Shown here: positions 43,568 through 56,092 of the stretch, piece by piece
Layout: every line of letters begins with the position of its first letter
Position numbering within the stretch: the stretch's first letter is position 1
Assembly: GCA_025558075.1 (NCBI GenBank)
Contig: JAHLKF010000015.1
Location: 310,001-374,000, forward strand
Origin: Gaertneriomyces semiglobifer
Lineage: Eukaryota > Chytridiomycota > Chytridiomycetes > Spizellomycetales > Spizellomycetaceae
DNA length: 64,000 nt
Direction of reading: 5' to 3'
Translations under genes and position numbers: made by a program
Notes under the pieces: model-generated
The model's database searches: none
What the model was told of the DNA's origin: nothing
The model's input: only the letters and a program-made list of their open reading frames with translations

Positions 43568-44742
43568 TTTGTTGATTGCAACTTGTTATTGAGGGTCTAT
43601 GAGACTCTGAGATGGGGCAGGTGCTGATTCTCAGTAGGGAGCAGACGAAGGAGCAGTCTGTTTTATGTTCGCTCACCACCTATGCCTAGGCTGGTTTCGA
43701 GCCTTATGCATTTTCTCCCCCATTCCTATCTGCCACATATCCGGATCCGGGATGCATTATGCATGCCTAGTGGTGTGCGCGGCGGAACTGTATTCACGGA
43801 ATACCTGCATCTGTATGCGTAAGTTCCACTTTTGCTGGCATGAAGGGAGAGGAACAGTTGCTTTCCGGGACGGTCGTCTCTTCCGGCGGGTCGTCCGTAC
43901 AAACCAGTTCGACCGTTCCGACATCCATCCCGAGCACTGCTTTTGCATCTTTGACCGTGTGCAAGTGGATCTTAGCGGCCGCGTTTTTTATTTTTTGCAG
44001 AACACTTCGCGCGGTGAACACAACAACCTTGTATTCCGGGCATTCGCTGTTATGATGATGGTTATTAGGAATAGTTTACCGCTTCTGAGCATCGCCTGTA
44101 AGAGGCCATCGTGTAATTAAGGTTCAGATTAAAGATATGCTGTCGGACAACGTATTTTGTTGGTACCGGAACTGCAGGCGAGAGCTCCCACATCTCCCGA
44201 GTGAGGAACTCGGCATTGTCTTATGTAGGTCAAATTATATGGACTGTAACAGGTATCATTTCCTCTTCGTTTTCCTTCTGGATTTCAAACTTGGGGAGGT
44301 ATTCCAGCTCCTGACGTGCCCTTTGTTGTAACAGTTTATGAATGCAACGTCTCCAACATGAACATTTAAGAGGATGAGCGGAGGATGAGTGTTATTCTCG
44401 GGTATACAGACTATCTTTCCCCGTTGGTCCTCTCGGTGCCATACATAGGCTCAGCCTGATCTCTTTTGTGCTAACTACAACACCTCCCACGTTCGCGCCG
44501 AGTGAAATACCGAATATGCGACAGGTAACAGAGTACCGATTGTGGCTACGTGGACATTGCAAACTGCGATAGATCTTGGTCCGTCCGCTGGTTTGGGATC
44601 CGATCAGGAACAATGATACGCGAGAGCCGGCACAGGGATCAGAGCTGATTGAACTTCGAGTTTGGGTTCTGAGGCGTTGATTCAGCTCTGATCACGAAGG
44701 AGGTACCGAGGATGGGTCGATGGGACTTCAAATCTGGAGTGA
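43568..44742. other. Intergenic region with one doubtful frame
   Basis: About 1.2 kb between two leftward genes. A minus-strand frame ending at 43794 (about 43794..44054) has a protein-like stretch (KIHLHTVKDAKAVLGMDVGT), but I found no start codon or convincing upstream exon for it. It could be a gene fragment. Nothing else is recognised. Confidence 0.35.
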
Positions 44743-45185
44743 CTATCCGCCCGCCTTCATAACCGCCGCGTTCTCCTGTTCTTCAGGTCGTGGGACTCGA
44801 ACCATATCCCAATCATCCCAATCTTTCTTTTTGGAAGCCAGTTTCTAAAGTCTAACGTAAGCTGGATGTCCATTGACCAAGATGCACCTTAACAGACGTA
44901 CCCAGTATTCTTCCTGGACGTTGAAGGGCTTCCGGTTCGCATCTAGTTTGAGGACTTCTTTCTTGGCCAGCTTTGTAGTGTTAGCATCGCAAAAGCCTTG
45001 AATACCAAAAGATAATTAGAGGATGCACTTACAAGTTTCGTTTTTTGGTCATGGTAGTCGTAACGTGCTTGGGCCAGGTGTGCTAGCCCCATGGACCCCA
45101 ATACCATCATTGCTGCAAAAGGTAGTCCTAATCGGACAACAGAAGATTTGGAGTTGAGATAGCGAAGCGGGTTCAATCTGGACAT
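44743..45185 (-). CDS. COX16: Cytochrome c oxidase assembly protein COX16
   Basis: Inner-membrane assembly factor for complex IV. Three small exons, 45185..45033, 44970..44902 and 44844..44743, give 107 aa. One transmembrane helix lies at about 17-37 (VRLGLPFAAMMVLGSMGLAH), followed by the family stretch RYDYHDQKTK. Exon 2 supplies LDANRKPFNVQEEYW and exon 3 DWDDWDMVRVPRPEEQ; the W-x-x-VR-V-PRP ending is a Cox16 hallmark. Introns of 62 and 57 nt are GT-AG and phase 0. Because no exon is long it is easily missed by simple frame scanning. Confidence 0.93.
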
Positions 45186-45377
45186 TGTCGTTTGTGTTTA
45201 TATCGTTGCTTGGTTCAGAGATCGTTACAGCGTTCAGCAGTTCAATAGTCGAGTTTCAAGAATTTTTGTTGACCTGATTTCCGGCGTTTTGACATACGTG
45301 CAATTCCGAGGAGTAAGCAGCTTGGACGACCGGATATATGAATACCACTGCGTTTATATGATACGGGGAGAATAGCG

Positions 45378-48300
45378 ATGCCTCCTAATGTGAACGGAAC
45401 CGCTGCCGGGCGCAGGGCTCGGGATGCGGCACAGGCCCCCATCGCACGAGGAAAGGGAGCATCCATCTTTGAAATGGATACCATGGCGAGAGAGGACCTG
45501 AAGTATTGGGGCAAGGGATTAACGGAACCCATTGGGGCATTAGAGGTAACGCCGTCGTTTCTTTTTTTTGGCCGGACTGGCTGGCGGACTGCTTGCACGC
45601 TGTGATATTTGTGTCTCACCGGTTTTTTGCTGTGAAATAGGACAAATGGCGATTAGTACCTGCTTTCTTGCAGTCCAAAGGTCTTATCAAGCAGCATATT
45701 GATTCCTTCAACTACTTTATCGAAACCGACATCAAGCAAATCTTGCGCGCCAACGAGAAGATCGAGTCTGATGTCGACCCGACATTTTGGTTAAAGTTCA
45801 AGGATATCCGGGTCAAGACCCCTCAAGGGTATGATTCCCGCAAATCAGTTGATTACGGGCTCACACCCATGGAATGTCGGTTACGGGACGTTACGTATGC
45901 GGGGACAATTGAGGTGGATGTAGAGTATGTCCGTGGAAAACAACTGGTCAGAAAGCGGGGAGTGGAAGTCGGACGGATGCCTATCATGTTACGATCATCC
46001 AGGTGTTCGCTAACGAACAAGTCTCCGGAGGATATGGTGAATATGGGTGAATGTCCGTTGGATCCTGGCGGTTACTTTATCATTCGAGGAACAGAAAAAG
46101 TGATTCTGATTCAAGAGCAGTTGTCGAATAACAGAATTATTGTTGAAAGTGATCGGATGGGATTGATTGGAGCTAGTGCAACGAGTAGTACACACGAGAA
46201 AAAGAGTAAGACGGGTGTGGTATACAGCAAAACCGGCCGTGTTGTGATGAAGCATAACAGTTTCACGACCGAAGTGCCAGTCGTCATTGTGATGAAGGCC
46301 ATGGGAGTTGAATCAGACCGTGAAATTGCGGAACTCATCTGTGGTCACGACGAATCATTCCTGGAGCTATTCTCACCGTCATTGGAGGAATCGAGCAGTA
46401 TGGACCCACCAGTACATACCCAAAGACAGGCATTGGAATGGCTAGGAAGGAAGGTCAAGATAACACCAACAAAGTATCGCGTGGGTGTGAAGAAGGATTA
46501 TGTGGAAGAAGCCCGAGATTTACTGGCGACGACTGTTCTGGCACATGTGCCGGTGGAGAGCATTAGCGGACAATGGAATTATCGACCCAAAGCAGTATAC
46601 GTTGCGCTGATGGTTAGAAGAACCCTACAAGCCGTAAAGCACGGGGGTATCGTGGATGACCGTGATTTCGTCGGAAACAAGCGTTTGGAATTAGCTGGGC
46701 AACTGCTAAGTTTGCTGTTTGAGGATTTGTTCAAGAGTTGGCAAGCGAACATCAAACGACAAATCGACATACATATGAAGAAATCCAATCGTACGAGCCA
46801 GTATGATGCGATCACGGCCGTGACAGGAACATCCAGATTTATTACGGAGGGTCTTTTCCGCGCCATCTCCTCTGGAAATTGGAACGTTAAGCGTTTCAAA
46901 ATGGAGCGAGCAGGTGTGACACAAGTCCTGACCCGTCTCTCTTACGTTTCCGCACTGGGAATGATGACACGTATTTCATCTCAGTTTGAAAAGACTCGGA
47001 AAGTCTCAGGTCCGCGTGCGTTGCAGACCTCACAGTTCGGAGTCATTTGTCCCAGTGACACACCTGAAGGAGAAGCTTGTGGGTTGATTAAGAACCTGGC
47101 GCTGATGACGCATATTACAACGGATTCTGATGATACACCCATCCGAAAGCTCGCCTTTGTGCTGGGTGTGGAGGATGTGAATGTGCTCACGGGGGGCGAT
47201 CTGTATGAGGAAGGCACATATTTGGTATTTCTCAACGGTGTCATCCTCGGGGCTCACCGGAACCCGGAAAAGTTTGTGAACGATTTGCGGAGTTTACGGC
47301 GTGCGGGACGGGTGGGACCGTTTGTCTCCATTTATCGTACCAGTACACAAAAGACCATCAATATCTCGTCTGATGGAGGACGAGTGTGTCGTCCGCTTAT
47401 CATTGTCGACAAGGGCAAGCCCCGCATCACGGACGAAGACGTACGCGATGTTATTGGCGGGTTGAAAGCCTTTGAGGATTTACTGACCGAGGGCAAGATT
47501 GAATACCTCGATGTTAACGAAGAAACAGATGCGGATATTGCCATGTATGACCAAGATGTGTATTATCTGCCCAACAACACGTTCGGAAAATTGGCAGCAC
47601 TTGGGAAGACGGAAGACCCACTTGCTAAACCGAACAGTACCCATCTGGAAATTGCCCCATTCACGGTGTTGGGGGCAGTGGCAGGGCTTATTCCTTACCC
47701 GCATCATAACCAGTCTCCCAGAAATACATATCAGGTAAGGGTTTAGTCGCGTTGCGAGGCACGCTGTCTCTCGCTATCGTCATTGACACTTCTTCTGTTT
47801 AGTGTGCTATGGGTAAACAGGCTATCGGTGCGATAGCGTATAACCAGCTCACCCGGATCGACACCTTGTTGTACCTGATGGTCTATCCACAGCAACCTAT
47901 GGTTCGCACGCGGACAATCGAGCTGATTGGATACGATAAATTGCCAGCTGGTCAAAATGCGACGGTCGCGGTCATGAGTTACAGTGGGTACGATATCGAG
48001 GATGCGCTCGTGTTGAATAAGGTGAGGAAACGAAGCACGTGTGTCTTCAGCTTGATGCGGTAAATTGAATGCGTTTTATGCGTATACAGGCATCCGTTGA
48101 CCGCGGTTTTGGGCGTTGTCAAACAATGCGAAAGTACGACACCATGATTAAGCTTTACCCCAACGGCACCTACGATCGTCTCGCAGATGCCGCCTGCGAC
48201 GAGTACGGCACTCCATTGCCCCGATACGCTGCAATTGATAAAGATGGAATTGGATGCGTGGGTGCTCAAGTCAATTATCATGATGTGATCATCAACAAAC

Positions 48301-49211
48301 AATCACCAGTGGAGACCACACCACGACCAGGCGAGGAGCCCTCCAGTGTCGTAACGCAGTACAAGTCGACGCCTATCACTTGGAAATACAAGGAACCTGG
48401 TGTAATTGACCATGTGCTCTTGACCACCAATGAGAGTGAACAAACGTTAGTGAAGGTGTTGATGCGACAGACGCGGCGACCGGAATTGGGAGACAAGTTT
48501 TCTAGTCGACACGGTCAAAAAGGTGTTTGCGGCATCATTGTTCAACAAGAAGACATGCCGTTTGCGGATAGTGGCGTCGTACCCGATATTATCATGAATC
48601 CTCACGGATTCCCGTCTCGTATGACAGTCGGGAAAATGATCGAGCTTTTGGCAGGCAAAGCTGGTGTTGTCGCCGGTCAATTACAATACGGTACCGCGTT
48701 CGGAGGTAGTAAAGTGGAAGACATGTCTCGTATTCTCGTGGAGAATGGATTCAGCTACAGCGGAAAGGATTATTTGACAAGCGGCATCACGGGCGAGCCA
48801 CTGCAAGCGTATATTTTCTTCGGACCGGTTTATTACCAAAAGTTGAAGCACATGGTGATGGATAAGATGCATGCGCGATCCAAAGGTCCTCGAGCGGTGT
48901 TGACGAGGCAGCCGACTGAGGGTCGGTCACGGGATGGTGGATTGCGTGTCGGAGAGATGGAGAGGGATTGTTTGATTGGACATGGAACTGCTGCATTGCT
49001 CATGGAACGGCTGTTGTTCAGTAGTGACGCGTATGATTGTGAAGTATGTGAGGAGTGTGGGTTGGTCGGAAGTTGGAGTGGGTGGTGTAATTACTGTAAG
49101 GCTCGCGGGGGAGTGGTGAAAGTCAAGATCCCGTATGCGTGCAAGTTGCTGTTCCAAGAGTTGATGAGTATGAATGTGGTACCGCGATTAAGGGTGGGCG
49201 AGCTGGAGTAG
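45378..49211 (+). CDS. RPC2: DNA-directed RNA polymerase III second-largest subunit
   Basis: Beta-like catalytic subunit of RNA polymerase III (RET1 in yeast, POLR3B in human). Exons 45378..45545, 45641..47734, 47803..48021 and 48090..49211 give 1200 aa. The Pol III type is indicated by [22 protein letters not shown] text early on ([20 protein letters not shown]). Conserved blocks: [69 protein letters not shown] and, near the end, [21 protein letters not shown]-terminal zinc site has CEVCEECG and CNYC. Introns are 95, 68 and 68 nt. Confidence 0.95.
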
Positions 49212-50107
49212 CCTTGTGGATGACAGCAAGTGGTACCCACACGCATGCATGAATGATTGTAGATAGGATCCCTTATTTAAGAGCTTTGTTTGGCGATTGG
49301 TGAAGCATAGATGGTGTCAAGAGGCTAGGAAATACAGATATTACACCAGACCAAAAACAGTAAACTCTGGGTTTTCGCATTCAAATTTCCCATGAAGCTC
49401 TCGTTAGAAGATGGGAGGTAATAAATGAAGCCAATACACAAGCTAAGAACCTCTACTCGCTCTCCAAGGTTTGTTAGCGCACGTCACATTTACGAATATC
49501 GGAAACCTTGCGCTGGCATAAAACCCCTTCGAGTGTGTCAATCAGTGATTCTTCAATTTTCAACCAAATAAGCAGTAGATGTTGCATGCTTACACCCGTC
49601 GAAGCTGGCTTCATTATTGCACATCTGACTCACACACTCAAACATCAAGCACAGAGAGTGGGATGAGGCATCGGCCTTCCGTCTCCTGAAGTGACGCCCC
49701 ACCCAGTCCACTCATTCCTGCTTCAATGGTGTTCCATCACCCGTTGCAGGACGCTAGCCCACCCATTTTCCCACTTCTCACCTCGAGCCTGCGGCTTGAG
49801 AACAGTATATTGTCCAGCTTCAACTGGTCGGTCACAGATCAGGTGCGCAAGAGAAACCCCTTCAATGAGGGTCAGTCTACAGTAGCCCAATCATCTTCCC
49901 ATCGTTATCCTTTGGATGGCCATTTCATTCCTTTTGAGTTGCTGTCTTGCAAGGGCATGCGATAAAAATCACGCTTGGCAGAGTAGAGTTTGACACCCAT
50001 ACCTTTTTGATGCTTCGGCATCACAGAAGCCCGAGTCTTGCGTAGGATGCACTGGTCAACGTAATGGTGAAACCTCACACATATATCGCTGCGTGACAGA
50101 CACCATA
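49212..50107. other. Intergenic spacer
   Basis: About 0.9 kb between two rightward genes. Short frames (for example 49691..49885 and 49726..49965) overlap each other and show no domain. No RNA gene or repeat is recognised. Confidence 0.5.
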
Positions 50108-51484
50108 ATGGAGGACCTGCGAGCGGAAGTAGAAGCGCTCCGCCGCGAGAACGCAACGCTTAAAGCGGAGAATGCCCGGCTCACTCAACCCAAGCAGATC
50201 AAGAATGAAGATACAGGACGCAGCAAGACTTCGTCGCAGAAGAAGACCAACTTGAGCAATGAAGAGATTTCACGATACAGCCGACAACTGCTGATGCCCG
50301 AAATCGGTGTTCAAGGTGAGCGTAGGTGATAATCCGAATACCACACACCGTATTGATGTCATTCTGGGAGCTCAGGGCAACTGAACATTCGCAATGCATC
50401 TGTCTTGGTTGTCGGTGCTGGTGGCCTTGGTGCTCCTGCCATCATGTATCTTGCAGCAGCCGGAATTGGCCGTCTCGGCATTGTGGACTATGACCCAGTG
50501 GAAGCCTCGAACCTACAGCGCCAAATCATACATGATGAAACCAGACTCAATGTCCCAAAAGCAGAATCTGCTCGCCAGACTGTTGAAAAGCTATCGTCGT
50601 TGTGTGACTGTGTGGCCTACAACACATTGATTGATAGTTCAAATGCCCTGGAACTTATCCATCCCTACGACATCGTGCTGGATGCGACAGACAATGTCGC
50701 CACACGGTACCTTTTGAACGATGCATGCGTCTTAATGGATAAAGTACTCGTATCTGGCAGTGCATTGAGGATGGATGGGCAGCTCACAGTATATCATTAC
50801 CAAGGTGGACCGTGCTATCGATGCATATTCCCTAAGCCCCCTCCGGCGGAGACGGTGACAAACTGTAGCGATGGAGGCGTGCTGGGTGTTGTCCCTGGAA
50901 TCATCGGATGTATGCAAGCATTGGAGGCTATCAAAATTGCAAGCGGAATGGGAACAAGCTTCTCTCAGAAACTGCTAATTTTTGATGCCACGACTGGGAC
51001 CTTTCGGGGAATCAAATTGAGAGGACGCAAACCGGACTGTGCTGTGTGTGGGGATGCACCAACAATCACCAAACTCATCGATTATGTTCAGTTCTGTGGA
51101 TCTTCGGCTGCCGATAAAACTCCGTCACTAAATGTTTTGCCCGGAGACGAGAGAATCAGCTGCAAAAGCTACGCAGGGATTAGAAGCAGTCCTCATCTTT
51201 TGCTGGATGTACGGGAGAAGGTACAGTATGACATTTGCTCTCTCCCGAATTCCATCAACATCCCCTATAAGGAGCTGGATCGAAGAGTAGCCGAAGTGGA
51301 AGATGCGGTCAAAAGGAAGGATGATGAAAATGGCATGCCAGTGTATGTGGTTTGTCGCAGAGGCAATGATTCACAACTGGCTGTCAAACTCCTTAAAAAA
51401 AGTGGATTCACGATAGCCAAGGATATCATTGGAGGCTTAGAACAGTGGGCGACAGAGGTTGAACCTACTTTCCCCACCTATTAA
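50108..51484 (+). CDS. UBA4: Adenylyltransferase/sulfurtransferase UBA4 (MOCS3)
   Basis: E1-like enzyme that activates the ubiquitin-like Urm1 for tRNA thiolation and urmylation; in some lineages it also serves molybdopterin synthesis. Exons 50108..50315 and 50376..51484 give 438 aa. A short coiled N-terminus precedes the ThiF/E1 domain: RYSRQLLMPEIGVQGQ, GAGGLG at residues 83-88, and DATDNVATRYLLNDAC. Zinc-binding pairs CYRC and CAVC are present, and NCSDGGVLGVVPG carries the candidate E1 cysteine. The C-terminal rhodanese domain has LLLDVRE and the active-site loop CRRGNDS with its cysteine intact. The intron is 60 nt. Confidence 0.95.
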
Positions 51485-51743
51485 ATTATATGTCGAGTGT
51501 AAGAAGTTGTCACATTGATTTAATGTTGTCGGCACTGAAATGCGTCGTGTAATATATGTACTGCCACAGCCGACTGTTTGTCAACTGCATAAAACAAAGC
51601 TTCGCGAGCATGGTTGTGCCGACCTAAATTGCGTCCTTTACAAACATGATGCATGCCCAAAGTCAGTTCGAATATTAATTTACAGGCCAAAGTGCCACAT
51701 CGCAGGGCTGGGACGGAGCGGCAATCTGTGCGCCTACATCGTA

Positions 51744-53198
51744 TTAGTGCAGCAACCAAAACTTAGGTGCGTTCGATGTCGATACCGTGCGCACCCATAA
51801 GGATTCACCCTGCGGGACTTCAATCATCTCCCCGTCTGAAAAGGCCAACATTTTCACAAAGACACAGTCACATAAGGCGGCCGTTAAGTAGTGAAAGCTG
51901 CAAGAAGCGGGTACTTACCTACGCATATGTCGTGCACCTCTGTTCGGTTGCCTTTAGCATCCTTCGTCACACGTCCGGTAGCGGCTTCAGGGGTGAGGAC
52001 AAACCCGTGGACCTTCAGATACGATGCGGCCCGTGGTATTGCTGGTGTATTACTCAAAAAATCCATAACTTGAGAGCGCGATGAGCGTGGAAGAGACAAT
52101 AGTGACATTGTAGGGTCAGACGGATCAGAGTAGCGGGTTGGATGGAACGTAGGGTCGAGGTGTGTTGTCTGAGATATCACATCAGCTCTGACAGATCTCC
52201 CCGAACTGTAAACATACCTTCGTGGCAACAAAGTAATCATATTCGTGCACGGCATCGTTGCCGTTAAACGCAACTAGCACATCTGGGTCCGTTGCAGCCC
52301 ATGCTGGTGTGATAAACACGTCTGTGCCTTCTGCCGTAAACGATTCTTCCGCTTTCGCTTGATCAAGTAGAGTAGGTTGAAGAACGTGGAGGCGTGCTTT
52401 ATAATGGTAGTGCATGAAAACATTCGCTACGGCGGTGGCTAAGAACCTCTTGAAGCCAAGCCAACGGATCTTATCCGACTGGCGCACAATCTCAGCATGT
52501 AGTCCCCAGCTCACAACGCAAAAGGCATACTGGACGATTTGCTTTGGACAAGCCTCGTTCCACGTCCAAGTCGTGGCGGTATCAACCGGTAATGGCCCAA
52601 CGTGGACAGAGGAAATTCTAAGTGGTGTCAGAACCGGCTTAGTTGAAACGGGAGGTTCACCGGCCTCGGCGCTTGGCGGTGCATAGAGGCTCACTAGCCG
52701 GCATATTGCGTCCTCCGCTGACCTGATGCCATACGTCGTCGCAAGCGCGTTACCCGTACCAGCGGGTACCACGCAGATAGAAATGCAGACATCATTCGAG
52801 ATACCCGCAGCCATGATTCCATTAATGACCTCATGCACTACACCGTCGCCTACATACCAAGCACCTCAGTCGCACTGATGAAGTTGAATGCTGAAGGGAT
52901 ACGTACCCCCAACGCAGCATATTCCCACATTCGAGTTATTGAATAATCCTTCGAGTGCCCAGCTGTTTGCTATCACTGATGCATGTCCTGTACGTTGTGT
53001 GCGGGTGCAAGAGAATGTGACTTGACCATTGGAACTGACATCGACAGTTTCAGCCCATCCAGCGCCAGTCAGCGTCTCGCGAATGGTATCACCGATTTTG
53101 CCGCCAGTACCCTTCCCTGAGACGGGATTGATGATGATACGCCAATGAGAAGGCTTCTGCCCACAGCGCTCCTGCTGTCCGGTTGGTGTCGTGGCCAT
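51744..53198 (-). CDS. Sphingosine-kinase/diacylglycerol-kinase-like lipid kinase
   Basis: Lipid kinase of the DAGK catalytic superfamily, probably phosphorylating long-chain bases. Exons 53198..52907, 52849..52218, 52168..51919 and 51835..51744 give about 421 aa. Motifs: INPVSGKGTGGK near the start, then GGDGVVHEVINGI formed across an intron, and VPAGTGNALATTYG, close to the sphingosine kinase form. The C-terminal half has WGLHAEIVRQSDKIRWLGFK and ends in GEMIEVPQGESLWVRTVS, the usual beta-rich ending. A further 39-nt GT-AG segment (52988..53026), in frame and stop-free, may be an additional tiny intron, since removing it yields SSNGHASVIANSW, a better family fit. LCB4/LCB5 or ceramide kinase are the nearest alternatives. 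Confidence 0.88.
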
Positions 53199-53357
53199 CG
53201 CTGCCGTACAGCGTCTGTCAGTTTGCTCAACGCGAAACGCTTGCTGGTTTCATGACACACAAGCATCAAAATGACTTATCGATTTGCGGAGTACTCAATA
53301 TTTTTGCTTTTTGGATGGTTTTTTACACTTGAACACCGAACGAGCAATCAAGTCACT

Positions 53358-54872
53358 ATGGCTAGAGAACAGGTTAACTTCTACCAAGGGTTCCATCCGC
53401 CGAACCGGGAGTGGGTTCCAGAAAAAGTTGATCCTGGGCAAATAACACCCAAGGACTTTTACGAAAAGTTCGTGGCGACGCGGACACCCTGCATTCTAAC
53501 GAAACCATTACCCGACCAAGCATGGAAGGGAACCGACAAATGGACACTCGATTATCTGAAACGAGTTGCCGGAGACGTTATAGTGCATGTGGAACGCGCT
53601 GAGACGGATAATTCAAGCTTCGGGTCGTCCAAACCGCGGGAGGAGTTTAAGTTTGTGGATTTCGTGAATGCATTGGAAAACGGAGACAGGACGTTGTACA
53701 TGACGACTCAATATCATAACACTGCCAATGAAGGTCTAACAGATCAAGCGGAAATACAACGGCTATTGGAGTTTTGCGCGCCGCCTGTGAATACCTTGCT
53801 CAACGACTACCCAATGTCTCCGAGTATACTCAATTCTCTCGTCACCTTGATGGTGAACCTTTGGATGGGAGGAGTGGATGCAACTAATACAAACGGTACA
53901 TCGTCAGGATTGCACCACGATTATCACGATAACCTCTACATTCTCCTTCGTGGACGCAAGCGTTTCACGCTGTTCAGTCCTCGGGACGCGGAGCGGATGT
54001 ATCTGGAAGGCACAATAGAGAAAGTGTATGCCAACGGGAACATCAAGTACGCCAATACTGGTAGAACTCGGGAAGATGGTGCCGATCTAATGGAGGTTGC
54101 TAAATGGCGGGTAGCGGAAGCTGAGAAGAACCTTGAAAGAGCGGAGAAGTTGGGCACGGGCATTGACGAGGCGGAGGACCAGTTAGACGAAGCTATGAGC
54201 GTGTTGACGAGGTTTCAAGTGGAAGATGGTGTGGATGATTTTGAGGATTTTGATGAGACTGAAGCGGGTGAGATGGAAGACGATTCTTCAGAGGATGAAG
54301 AGGATGATGGGTTCTTCCCGGGAGAAAAGCGCAAAGGGATCTGTGCTGAAGAGACCATTGCGAAACGATCAAAACTTGATGGTCTCGATGATGAGGAGGA
54401 GGACGATATGGCATCGCCGTCACAGGGGCTTGAACCACCTAGCTTCAGCCGCGTGCCCGCCGCTGAACTACACTTGCAAAGACCGTCAGGCAAATACCTG
54501 CTTTTGAATGATGCCACGCAAGTATCATTTTCTGTAAACAAAGGAGAAATGCTGTACCTGCCAGCAGGTGAGTCGCTATGCATACCGCCCTCGCATTGTG
54601 TGGGCACTGAAATGTTACTTTTTTTTCTAGGATGGTTTCACGAAGTCACATCGTACGGAGATGCAGATGACGGGATTCATATGGCGTTTAATTATTGGAT
54701 GGCCCCGCCCACAACGAAAGACGCGGACAACCCGTACGAAGACGGTTACTGGCACAGCGTTAAGGACGAGATCTCATCGCTTCTTAAACGACACGCCAAC
54801 GCATCAGGCCAAATTCCCACTTGCAGGCGTGCGAATGGCTGCGATGCCAAAACGCGCGAAAGTGAAAGCTAA
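53358..54872 (+). CDS. JmjC-domain (cupin-like) protein with an acidic insert
   Basis: Putative Fe(II)/2-oxoglutarate oxygenase. Exons 53358..54567 and 54631..54872 give 483 aa; an in-frame ATG at 53271 would add 29 residues, but that stretch reads like promoter DNA. The metal site starts with GLHHDYHDN (His186, Asp188), followed by LYILLRGRKRFTLFSP. The distal His is in GWFHEVTSYG (His407), formed by splicing out a 63-nt intron. Between them lies about 170 residues including a strongly acidic, low-complexity run (about 290-360). HSPBAP1/JMJD7-type hydroxylases are the nearest class. The substrate is unknown. Confidence 0.85.
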   Translation: MAREQVNFYQGFHPPNREWVPEKVDPGQITPKDFYEKFVATRTPCILTKPLPDQAWKGTDKWTLDYLKRVAGDVIVHVERAETDNSSFGSSKPREEFKFVDFVNALENGDRTLYMTTQYHNTANEGLTDQAEIQRLLEFCAPPVNTLLNDYPMSPSILNSLVTLMVNLWMGGVDATNTNGTSSGLHHDYHDNLYILLRGRKRFTLFSPRDAERMYLEGTIEKVYANGNIKYANTGRTREDGADLMEVAKWRVAEAEKNLERAEKLGTGIDEAEDQLDEAMSVLTRFQVEDGVDDFEDFDETEAGEMEDDSSEDEEDDGFFPGEKRKGICAEETIAKRSKLDGLDDEEEDDMASPSQGLEPPSFSRVPAAELHLQRPSGKYLLLNDATQVSFSVNKGEMLYLPAGESLCIPPSHCVGTEMLLFFLGWFHEVTSYGDADDGIHMAFNYWMAPPTTKDADNPYEDGYWHSVKDEISSLLKRHANASGQIPTCRRANGCDAKTRESES

Positions 54873-56092
54873 ATCTGCATCTACATCCGTTACCCACTTC
54901 TACTAGAACTACCTTTGAAACGTCGAAGCTTCATCTATTTAAATACTATATCTGTAATACTACTGAAAGCCACTTCTGCACTCTATACTATTGATCCTCT
55001 ACCAATTCACACATTAACGGGCTGCGTAGTATGTGCATGGATGCAGACTGTAATGCGATACTGTCGATGAGTTTAGAGCGACCTATCGGGGCAACATTCA
55101 ACGTTGTGGTTCGTATAAATGTTGCCGAAACGGCGCTTTGTGGCGGTGGCAGGCCTTGCGGTGTACTTGGGGTTGCAAAGGGTTGTTGGGAAGTGGAGCA
55201 AACCGATGTCAGCCTTCGTCGTAGGCTCTGTCGATGGCACAGTCGAGGCCGAGTTATGCTCATAATGGCAGCACGATTCATTGTGATATGGTTGGGGTTC
55301 GGCGAGAACGATCGATCTGTCGTATCCTTTGCGAGGGAGGGCTCTCGAAAGATGTTCTTTGAGCGACCAAGATTCTTCATCGAAGCTTTTTTCGTTCGTG
55401 ATTTCGGCGTTATGCATCCGGGTCCGCGGCGATGACTGCACGTGACCACACTCTAGAAGGTCCTTAAGTTCAATAATCGTTCACCAGCTTCCATAGTAAG
55501 TTCGAGATGACTTTCCCAGTTTGATGGAGAGGAGAACTTTACGACTGCCCTGGTTCTTTGTGGTTATTAGTGTAAATGGGTCCATGTCGGTTGCAGGCGC
55601 GCTTCCACAGCTCCAGGATGCTGCCTGTCTAGACTTTATGGACAAAATCAATTGTTCACGCTTCAGTGACGATGAAGTCCTAATGATGTCTCCGTAGTGA
55701 AAGGCTTAGTTATGTATACTGCCTGGCGATCAGGGCTGATCATATGGCGTGCCGAAATGTGCAAACAACAAGACATAAACCGAAGGTGTTCGTACTCGCT
55801 CCTAGTTATGTATATGTGCATGTATTTCGCAAAATTATACCATCCGTCCTATGCACGAGCACGAATTCCACTCTATCGTAAGGTAAACGTCGCGGGCCTT
55901 GCCATTGGCAACTACGTAGTACTACGCTAACTAACATAAAAACCTGAATAAAGTATACTGAATATGTGTAAAAGAAGCTGCCTCTTCCTGTTCATGGCCA
56001 CCACCTGGCCCGGCTCCTTGACCGCGCTTCCATCCATGCTTGATGCCCCTGGTACCCCTATAAGTGGAAACGATATAAGCATGCGTCAAGGG
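54873..56092. other. Intergenic region, no supported gene
   Basis: About 1.2 kb. Overlapping frames exist on both strands at about 54988-55449 (including a 122-codon minus frame, 55073..55441), but they have no recognisable domain and the plus-strand one mirrors them. Nothing else is seen. Confidence 0.4.

Noticed and set aside
43665..44120. 151-codon plus-strand frame
   Set aside because: Cys/Phe-rich random composition with no domain; the minus strand there looks slightly more protein-like but also lacks a start.
44788..44810. tRNA T-arm-like GGTTCGAGTCCC on the minus strand
   Set aside because: It is coding sequence of COX16 exon 3 (MVRVPRP); no A-box or cloverleaf surrounds it.
54988..55449. 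Overlapping frames on both strands in the spacer after the JmjC gene
   Set aside because: Mutual shadows with no domain, no splice context and no clear start preference.
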